Source: JBBSHJ01 sp038253135
GTDB taxonomy: Bacteria > Actinomycetota > Actinomycetes > Mycobacteriales > QHCD01
Assembly: GCA_038253135.1 (NCBI GenBank)
Contig: JBBSHJ010000015.1
Span: 1 to 44,815, forward strand
Length of the DNA: 44,815 nucleotides
Direction of reading: 5' to 3'
The position numbers and the translations under genes were made by a program. Numbering within the stretch: position 1 is the first letter of the stretch; each line of letters opens with the position of its first letter. This document shows, one piece after another, positions 40,458 through 44,815 of this stretch. A model generated the notes under the pieces. That model worked only from the letters and a program-made list of their open reading frames with translations, made no database searches and was not told the DNA's origin.

Positions 40458-40589
40458 ATGGACGTCGAGGAGCTGATCAGGACCTATCTCCGCTGCTCCC
40501 CAAGTACGGCGACCCCCGACCACGAGGAACGAGCGATCGAGCTCGTCCTGCAGCAGGCCGAGTTGTTCGCGGCGAGCGCGGCGCCGTGA
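40458..40589 (+). CDS. 43-residue ORF ahead of the DUF6933 gene, not recognised
   Basis: A short frame MDVEELIRTYLRCSPST and onwards, ending QQAELFAASAAP. It is acidic and helical in character, with no membrane segment. Its stop overlaps the GTG start of the following DUF6933 gene (GTGA), which argues that it is a real, coupled gene rather than noise. The start ATG at 40458 has GGTGAG about nine bases upstream. I do not recognise a family. It may be a partner of the DUF6933 protein. Confidence 0.45.
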   Translation: MDVEELIRTYLRCSPSTATPDHEERAIELVLQQAELFAASAAP

Positions 40590-41151
40590 TCCTGCGCTGC
40601 ACGGCGAAGGCCCGAGCACTGCTCGGAATCCGCGACCTCCCGGACGTTGCGCTCCGCGAGGACGACTGGTACCTGCACCCACTGTGGTTCGACCGCCGCA
40701 AGTGCCTACTGCTCGCGCATGTCGGCGCGCTGTCGGGGTATTCGTCGCGCGTACGTGCGCAACGCCGACCTGACTGCCACTCGACTTGCGGATGGCGAGC
40801 GCGGTACGGCGCGAACTGTCCACCGAAGGCTTGCCCGACAACGTGCTCGGCAATTTCACCGCCCCTATCGTCGTGGCGAAGATCGCGAGCCGGCAGCTGG
40901 TCGGCTTCATGAACGAGATGGCACGGTCCACCGAGTACACGATCGCCGACGTCGGCGGGTTGGCTCGTTGCGACGTTGGCGAGCTCAACCGAAAGCCGCG
41001 GATATTGCATAACCGCAACGGCCGCTATGCGGCGATCTGGTCGCTGGGCGAGGCCAGGGCTCGCGACCTACGCAGATATTCCAAATCTGGACTCAAGGTC
41101 GCAATTTCGAATGTGATTGTGCGGTGTAGGTGTCGGTGCGACCTACCTTGA
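40586..41151 (+). pseudogene. DUF6933 family protein, broken by frameshifts
   Basis: The family is visible in three frames. MILRCTAKARALLGIRDLPDVALREDDWYLHPLWFDRRKCLLLAHVGAL runs in the first frame from GTG 40586. YVRNADLTATRL follows in a second frame (about 40750-40790). RMASAVRRELSTEGLPDNVLGNFTAPIVVAKIASRQLVGFMNEMARSTEYTIADVGGLARCDVGELNR follows in a third, up to a stop at 41151. DUF6933 proteins share the WYxxLLxxDRRK and SRxxxGxMNxMA patterns seen here. At least two frame changes in 60 bases make it a decaying gene or a poorly read region. The function of the family is unknown. Confidence 0.75.
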
Positions 41152-41653
41152 GCCCGAGCGGCACTTCACCATTTCCGAGCTCGTCGAGCGCTTGAGCCGT
41201 CCCCAGCCTACGGTCGCCCGCGAGGTCGATCGGCTGACCGAGGCCGGACTCTTGGAGTCGGAACTACGCAGCGGCCGGCGAAGTGTCTGGGCGGCCACCA
41301 CCTCGCCGATCTTCGACGAGCTGCACTCGATCCTGCTCAAGACCATCGGACCGAAGGCCGTCCTCGAAGAGCGGCTTCACGGACTGCGCGGCGTCGACCG
41401 TGCGCTGATCTACGGTTCCTGGGCGCGCCGCTACCAGGGCGAACCTGGGCCGCTCCCCCAGGACGTCGACCTGATGGTCATCGGAACCGGCGACGTCGGC
41501 GAGATCCGCGCCGAAGCCGACACTGCCTCTCGCAGGCTCGGCCGCGACGTCAACGTCTCTGTGCTGACGCCTGACGAATGGGACAGCAGCGAGACAGGCT
41601 TCGTCTCTCATCTGAAATCCGAACCGCTGGTCGCGCTGGACCTGCTGCGATGA
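41117..41653 (+). CDS. Winged-helix / MNT-type nucleotidyltransferase fusion (antitoxin-like)
   Basis: A 178-residue protein. Residues about 15-60 are a winged helix (HFTISELVERLSRPQPTVAREVDRLTEAGLLESELRSGRRSVWAA). Residues about 90-178 are a minimal nucleotidyltransferase with ALIYGSWARRYQ (Gly100-Ser101) and the metal-binding pair in DVDLMVIG (Asp116, Asp118). Such MNT proteins neutralise HEPN toxins by nucleotidylation, and the fused DNA-binding part suggests self-regulation. The frame opens at TTG 41117, directly after an in-frame TGA, and is about 15-20 residues shorter at the N terminus than expected, so it may be truncated. ATGA overlap with the HEPN gene. Confidence 0.8.
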   Translation: MCGVGVGATYLEPERHFTISELVERLSRPQPTVAREVDRLTEAGLLESELRSGRRSVWAATTSPIFDELHSILLKTIGPKAVLEERLHGLRGVDRALIYGSWARRYQGEPGPLPQDVDLMVIGTGDVGEIRAEADTASRRLGRDVNVSVLTPDEWDSSETGFVSHLKSEPLVALDLLR

Positions 41654-42072
41654 CCCTGCCTCGGTCCGTCGCAGCACTGATTACCGCACGACGCCTCGAG
41701 CGGGTCCCGGCCGACCACCCGAGCGCGCTCGCGCGTCTCGCCCGCGCGGAGGAGAAGCTCGACGCGGCACGCAAGATCGCCTCTATCGACGTCGAGGTCG
41801 CGTACGTCACCGCCTACGACGCGACCCGCATCGCCGTGACCGCGTACATGCTCGCCACCGGCTACCGCGTACGTGCCGGCGCCGGCGCTCATGACGCGGT
41901 CGGCATCTTCGCCGAATCGCAGATCAGCAGCCCGAGCGCTCGCGAGTTCCAGCGGATGCGGCGTCGGCGGAACAAGTCCGAGTACGACGACATCGATATC
42001 GGTCGAGCCGACCTCACAGCCGATCTCGCCCACGCCGAAGCGATCATCGCGGCTGTTGGCGCGGTCCTCTGA
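41650..42072 (+). CDS. HEPN-domain protein (toxin-like partner of the MNT protein)
   Basis: A 140-residue all-helical protein. A middle segment (KIASIDVEVAYVTAYDATRIAVTAYMLATGYRVRAGAGAHDAVGIFAE) and a late RMRRRRNKSEYDD (102-114) match HEPN proteins encoded beside MNT nucleotidyltransferases. The canonical RNase motif R-x4-6-H is not present. The equivalent place reads R-R-R-N-K-S-E-Y, so ribonuclease activity is uncertain, while the Tyr may be the modified residue. ATG 41650 overlaps the stop of the nucleotidyltransferase gene (ATGA), a tight pair. Confidence 0.8.
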   Translation: MTLPRSVAALITARRLERVPADHPSALARLARAEEKLDAARKIASIDVEVAYVTAYDATRIAVTAYMLATGYRVRAGAGAHDAVGIFAESQISSPSAREFQRMRRRRNKSEYDDIDIGRADLTADLAHAEAIIAAVGAVL

Positions 42073-42193
42073 ATACCGCGACCTCATCTCCGAGGCCGAC
42101 CAATCCACCGGGCGGCACTCCGGCGGTAGATACTGCCCGACAGGCCCACCGAGGCACAGGCGGACCGACCCGGACAGGCGTAGGACGGCGGCG

Positions 42194-42499
42194 ATGACGC
42201 GCACGGCAACTGAGGACGAGCAGCTCCCTGGCCCGTCGCAGTGCTGGTGCTGCGGCACGATCGAAGACCCGGCGAGGCTGGTGCACCTGGGCAATCATCC
42301 GGAGGTCACCGTCTGCACCCGCTGCGCGCACTCGTTGAGCAAGTGGGCCGGGGAGATCGAGGACCAGGACCGTACCGGGTTGGCCGTCTGCTTCCGCGAC
42401 CGGTTCCGGCGACTGCGCGAGACGGTGATCCGCCACGGATGGCACCGCAACCGGATCGTCGGCCGCGGCCTGCGGTGGCTCGGCCGTTTCACGCCCTGA
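42194..42499 (+). CDS. Small Cys-rich zinc-binding hypothetical protein
   Basis: A 101-residue protein. QCWCCGTIEDPARLVHLGNHPEVTVCTRCAHSLSKWA holds two CxxC-like knuckles (residues about 17-20 and 42-45) that would bind one zinc. The rest is basic and amphipathic (RDRFRRLRETVIRHGWHRNRIVGRGLRWLGRF). The start ATG 42194 has AGGA eight bases upstream. Its last codons overlap the 3' end of the convergent thioredoxin-like pseudogene by 11 bases. The function is unknown. Confidence 0.7.
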   Translation: MTRTATEDEQLPGPSQCWCCGTIEDPARLVHLGNHPEVTVCTRCAHSLSKWAGEIEDQDRTGLAVCFRDRFRRLRETVIRHGWHRNRIVGRGLRWLGRFTP

Positions 42500-42793
42500 G
42501 CAGCGCGTCCCGCAGGTGCTCCACTTCCGGAACGCCCGCCATCCCGCGGGCCGTGGCGTACACCCGGCACGTAACCCCGGTCGGCGCACCGGGCACCGCG
42601 AACGGATCGACGCCGTCGATCAAGAACGTCGGCGAGCCGACGAAGGCGCGCCGCTGCGCCTCCTTAACCGAGTCGATCACCGTGACCGTCACCGTCGCAT
42701 CAGTGACACCGGCCAGCTCGGACGCTTCGCGCGCACCTCGCGCGCCGCGCCCTCGTTGGGACAGTCCGGCACCAGTAGCACCTCGATGACCAC
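42489..42793 (-). pseudogene. Thioredoxin-like protein (CPNE type), frameshifted
   Basis: From GTG 42793 the frame reads VVIEVLLVPDCPNEGAAREVR, the start of a small thioredoxin-like family. After a GCGCGCG run at about 42728-42736 it is out of frame, and EASELAGVTDATVTVTVIDSVKEAQRRAFVGSPTFLIDGVDPFAVPGAPTGVTCRVYATARGMAGVPEVEHLRDALLRA continues in another frame to the stop at 42489. Two extra bases (or one missing) explain it. The GSPTFLIDG cis-Pro loop confirms the fold. It is either a true pseudogene or a base-calling error in a GC dinucleotide run. Confidence 0.75.
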
Positions 42794-42799
42794 GACTCC

Positions 42800-42939
42800 A
42801 CCGTATGGAAGCTCTCACCGTCGGGGAGCCACGGTGCGTCGATATCCGCTCCCCCCACCTGGGCCCCGCACATCACCACGCCGGACAGGTCAGCCCAGAC
42901 GAACCGCCTCGACGCTGCCCGGAAGATTGCCGGGATCGA
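42800..42939 (-). pseudogene. Remnant of a DinB-like / pentapeptide-repeat protein
   Basis: One minus-strand frame reads FRAASRRFVWADLSGVVMCGAQVGGADIDAPWLPDGESF, matching the ADLSG-type pentapeptide steps and IDAPWL-DGES segment found at the N terminus of some DinB-superfamily proteins. There is no start or continuation: the frame opens after a stop at 42940-42942 and runs into the thioredoxin-like pseudogene. It is a fragment of perhaps 40 residues. The assignment rests on pattern memory and is moderate. Confidence 0.4.
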
Positions 42940-42958
42940 TCATTCTCCGGTGCCGGGC

Positions 42959-42987
42959 GCGCAAGGGCGAATCCTGCCACGGGGCAC
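42959..42987 (+). repeat. Near-copy of the tRNA-Arg 3' end (candidate att site)
   Basis: GCGCAAGGGCGAATCCTGCC followed by ACGGGGCAC matches the tRNA 3' end at 40142-40169, with CGAATCCTGCC exact over 11 bases and few differences elsewhere. Same orientation as the tRNA, 2.8 kb downstream. It could mark the far end of an old tRNA-integrated element. No integrase is present between the copies. Confidence 0.5.
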
Positions 42988-43094
42988 TTCCATCCGATCC
43001 TCCTCCGTGGCCGCGACGCCGGTGAACCGGCAGGTGACCGCGCGCCGTAGTACGTCGTGACCGACCCGTGCCTACGCCCCACTGGAGCGCTGTC

Positions 43095-43583
43095 ATGCCG
43101 ACGACCTTTCACGGTCTCCCGCTGCACCCGCTGCTCATCCACGTCGTCGTCATCCTGCTGCCGCTCTCGGCCGCGATGATCATCGCGTCGGCGGTCTGGC
43201 CCGCGGCCCGCCGGCGGCTCGGCATCGGCACCCCCGGCATCGCGGCGATCGTCCTCGTCTTCGTCCCGATCACCACGCACGCGGGCAACTGGCTCAAGTC
43301 CCGGCTGCCGGCGAACCCAGCCATCCAGAAGCATGCACACCTGGGCAACCAGGTGATCTGGTACGCGATCGGCATGTTCCTGGTGGCGACTGCGGTCTGG
43401 GGACTGGGACGCGTCCTTGATGCCCGGGCGACGACTCCGATGGGGGCGCTGGCAATCTGGAAATCACCGGTCACGATCGCGATCGCCGTCGTCGCCATCG
43501 GGCTGAGCGCGGCATCACTGGTGCAGATCTACCGCGTCGGCGACTCCGGCGCGAAGACCATCTGGCAAGGCGTCGGCCAGTAG
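43095..43583 (+). CDS. DUF2231 family four-helix membrane protein
   Basis: A 162-residue protein beginning MPTTFHGLPLHPLLIHVVVILLPLSAAMIIASAVW, the DUF2231 hallmark of a GLPLHPLLIH-V start. Four membrane helices are predicted (about residues 12-35, 47-66, 88-108, 127-147), with a conserved HAGNWLKSRLP turn after helix 2 and KHAHLGNQVIWYA before helix 3. Two conserved His may bind heme or metal, which is speculative. ATG 43095 has GGAG eight bases upstream. Confidence 0.85.
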   Translation: MPTTFHGLPLHPLLIHVVVILLPLSAAMIIASAVWPAARRRLGIGTPGIAAIVLVFVPITTHAGNWLKSRLPANPAIQKHAHLGNQVIWYAIGMFLVATAVWGLGRVLDARATTPMGALAIWKSPVTIAIAVVAIGLSAASLVQIYRVGDSGAKTIWQGVGQ

Positions 43584-43652
43584 CCCGGCCAGCAGGTGAC
43601 GACAGCGCGCGGCCATCAGCCCGCGCCGGGAGGACACGGCGACGGTACGACG

Positions 43653-43841
43653 TCAGCGGCAGAAGAAGTGCCAGCCCGTCCACGCCCAGAAGCCGACCGT
43701 CAGGACGCGACCCGTGCGGGTCCCCATCAGCAGGGACCACACCTCCTCGGCCGCCGGCACCCGCGACCTGCGGGTCCGGCCGACGAACGTCGCGCCGAGC
43801 AAGGTTGCGGCAAAGACGGCGATCGTGATGCCTCGGGTCAT
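43653..43841 (-). CDS. Small two-helix membrane protein, DUF6186-like
   Basis: A 62-residue protein: an N-terminal helix (TRGITIAVFAATLLGATFVG), a basic loop (RTRRSRVPAAEEVWSLLMGTRTGR) and a second helix ending in WAWTGWHFFCR. The layout and the W-x-GWHxF-x-R ending are as in DUF6186 proteins of actinomycetes. Its ATG overlaps the stop of the next upstream gene (ATGA), so the pair is coupled. The function is unknown. Confidence 0.7.
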   Translation of the reverse strand: MTRGITIAVFAATLLGATFVGRTRRSRVPAAEEVWSLLMGTRTGRVLTVGFWAWTGWHFFCR

Positions 43842-44314
43842 CGGCGCACCAGCTCGATGCCGGCCCAGACCCAGACGAAAAGCGCGGTCGCGCGGCCGGG
43901 ATATGAATTGATCACCGGGTCCATGAGTACGGACAGGCTCGGGTGGTCGCGGCCGGAACCCAGCACAACGTTGCCGATCTCCGCGGAGGAGAAGAACGCG
44001 ACGATCAGCCCCCACACGACGTACCCGCGCCTCGCCGGCGCGGGCGGCCGGGGCAGCCGGCGCTCGCGATTGCCCACCATGGCGATCACCACGGCCACGA
44101 GCGCGCCGCCAAGGAGCATGTACGGCGCCGACGTGAAGCTGCGAGTGAATCCTCCGATGAGACCGAAACCGATCGCGACGGTCAGCACGCCGCCTCGTCG
44201 ATTGAGCCAGTCCGCGGCTCGCCGGGACGCCGGAGGGGACAATTCCGAGCGGCCATCCGCCGGCACGGTGAGGGTCGGCCCGATGGTCTCGATGATGTCT
44301 ACGTCGTCGGTCAC
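43838..44314 (-). CDS. Hypothetical integral membrane protein
   Basis: A 158-residue protein. The N-terminal 40 residues are soluble, then four hydrophobic segments: GVLTVAIGFGLIGGFTRSF, APYMLLGGALVAVVIAMVG, GYVVWGLIVAFFSSAEIGNVVLG and ATALFVWVWAGIELV. The acidic site SSAEIGNVVLGSGRDHPSLSVLMDP looks conserved in type, as in proteins paired with DUF6186. GTG 44314 is supported by TAATCT six bases upstream. Its stop overlaps the small gene that follows. I do not recognise a characterised family. Confidence 0.7.
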   Translation of the reverse strand: MTDDVDIIETIGPTLTVPADGRSELSPPASRRAADWLNRRGGVLTVAIGFGLIGGFTRSFTSAPYMLLGGALVAVVIAMVGNRERRLPRPPAPARRGYVVWGLIVAFFSSAEIGNVVLGSGRDHPSLSVLMDPVINSYPGRATALFVWVWAGIELVRR

Positions 44315-44320
44315 GGGTGG

Positions 44321-44326
44321 AGATTA
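44321..44326 (-). promoter_or_regulatory. Candidate leaderless -10 (TAATCT)
   Basis: TAATCT on the minus strand ends six bases before the GTG start at 44314. Confidence 0.45.
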
Positions 44327-44455
44327 TGCGCGAACGCTGTGGGCAAACGAACCATGGTGCCCGGATCGGCCGTCTCGACCCTCCGGGGTCGTCCCCGCCG
44401 GAGGTGTCGGCTGCGGAGAACGCGGGCGGATGACCTACCCTGGGCCTTCGACGCA

Positions 44456-44815
44456 ATGATCACCTCACGCCGAGAGTCCGCCACCGCCAGGGCCGCCCTG
44501 ACGGCAGTCGCCGTCCTCGGACTCAGTGCGGCGGTGACCGCGTGCGGGCATCAGAGCCGGTCGGACTTCGCCAGCGCCGCCGACTCGGCCTGCCGGCAGT
44601 CCGTCGACGCGATCAAAGACATCGACCCGGTCTCGTCCGGTAGCCCACGCCAGTACGGTATCGATTACTTCACAGCGTACGACCGGCTGCTGGCGCAGCT
44701 CGGGGACATCGCGATGCCGGCGCACGACGAGGACCGGATCCGCTCCGAGTGGATCGCTCCGGCGCGGGCCGACCTCGCGGCATTGCGACCGAAGCTTGCC
44801 CTGCTGCCGGCCCGA
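44456..44815 (+). CDS. Predicted lipoprotein (3' truncated by window edge)
   Basis: An open frame of 120 codons runs off the window without a stop. It starts MITSRRESATARAALTAVAVLGLSAAVTACG: a basic lead, a hydrophobic stretch and a lipobox ending at Cys30, predicting a lipid-anchored extracytoplasmic protein. The visible mature part (SDFASAADSACRQSVDAIKDIDP, YGIDYFTAYDRLLAQLGDIAMP, RSEWIAPARADLAALRPKL) is helical, with a second Cys. It is not assigned to a family. A TACCCT hexamer lies 14 bases before the ATG. Confidence 0.75.
   Translation, partial: MITSRRESATARAALTAVAVLGLSAAVTACGHQSRSDFASAADSACRQSVDAIKDIDPVSSGSPRQYGIDYFTAYDRLLAQLGDIAMPAHDEDRIRSEWIAPARADLAALRPKLALLPAR

Noticed and set aside
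42890..43096. 68-residue minus-strand frame
   Set aside because: It is Arg/Gly-rich, without a ribosome site or family pattern, and covers the tRNA-like repeat. It is more likely chance.
1..44815. CRISPR array, rRNA, insertion sequence or integrase
   Set aside because: No regularly spaced palindromic repeats, rRNA cores, transposase or recombinase motifs were seen. The tandem repeats are within genes or too short.

Overview
This is a GC-rich actinobacterial chromosome segment. The order argS-lysA-hom-thrC-thrB-rho-rpmE-prfA-prmC-sua5-wecA-atpI/B/E/F/H/A/G/D/C-DUF2550, with a nearby murA, PduO-type cobalamin adenosyltransferase and nucS, is the classic actinomycete (mycobacteria-like) layout. 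NucS, a MurA with Asp in place of the usual Cys, and a free (not b-fused) 271-residue ATP synthase delta subunit point to a non-mycobacterial actinomycete. No species can be named from the sequence alone.

Layout. 1-5.8 kb: a GrpB-family fragment, a small membrane protein, a DivIVA-type coiled-coil protein, an aldo/keto reductase, two alpha/beta hydrolases, a small zinc-ribbon-like protein and a divergent DsbA-like lipoprotein. 5.9-11.7 kb: a HelD/HelR-type RNA polymerase recycling ATPase convergent with a large SWIM-SNF2 helicase. 11.8-17.2 kb: nucS, a MarR regulator, a STAS protein, murA (frameshifted in this sequence), cobalamin adenosyltransferase, DUF899 and ung. 17.2-26.2 kb: DUF2550 and the complete F1Fo ATP synthase operon, read right to left, with an unannotated 39-residue membrane ORF between atpD and atpC. 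26.2-33.2 kb: wecA, sua5, prmC, prfA, rpmE and rho. 33.6-40.0 kb: the aspartate-family operon thrB, thrC, hom, lysA with argS. 40.1-43.0 kb: tRNA-Arg(CCG) followed by accessory and decaying genes (a small ORF, a broken DUF6933 gene, an HTH-nucleotidyltransferase/HEPN pair, a zinc-ribbon protein, a frameshifted thioredoxin-like gene, a DinB-like remnant), with a near-copy of the tRNA 3' end at 42.97 kb. 43.1-44.8 kb: small membrane proteins and the start of a lipoprotein.

How the parts work together. The minus-strand block is largely housekeeping: amino-acid synthesis and tRNA charging feed translation (L31, RF1 and its methylase PrmC, the tRNA t6A enzyme Sua5), Rho ends transcription, WecA and MurA serve the envelope, and the ATP synthase supplies energy. 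Many junctions are 4-base ATGA/GTGA overlaps, implying translational coupling (lysA/hom, hom/thrC, prfA/prmC, prmC/sua5, atpZ-like/atpB). Many stand-alone genes share a TANNNT hexamer 6-8 bases before the start codon, the signature of leaderless transcripts.

The most unusual items are the 39-residue ORF inside the atp operon, a strongly enlarged loop in the gamma subunit, a three-copy 15-bp repeat carrying Shine-Dalgarno cores before atpD, an exact four-copy 15-bp in-frame repeat in the HelD-like gene, three TTGACCAAGG repeats upstream of the STAS gene, and the decaying tRNA-linked island with an HTH-MNT/HEPN module.
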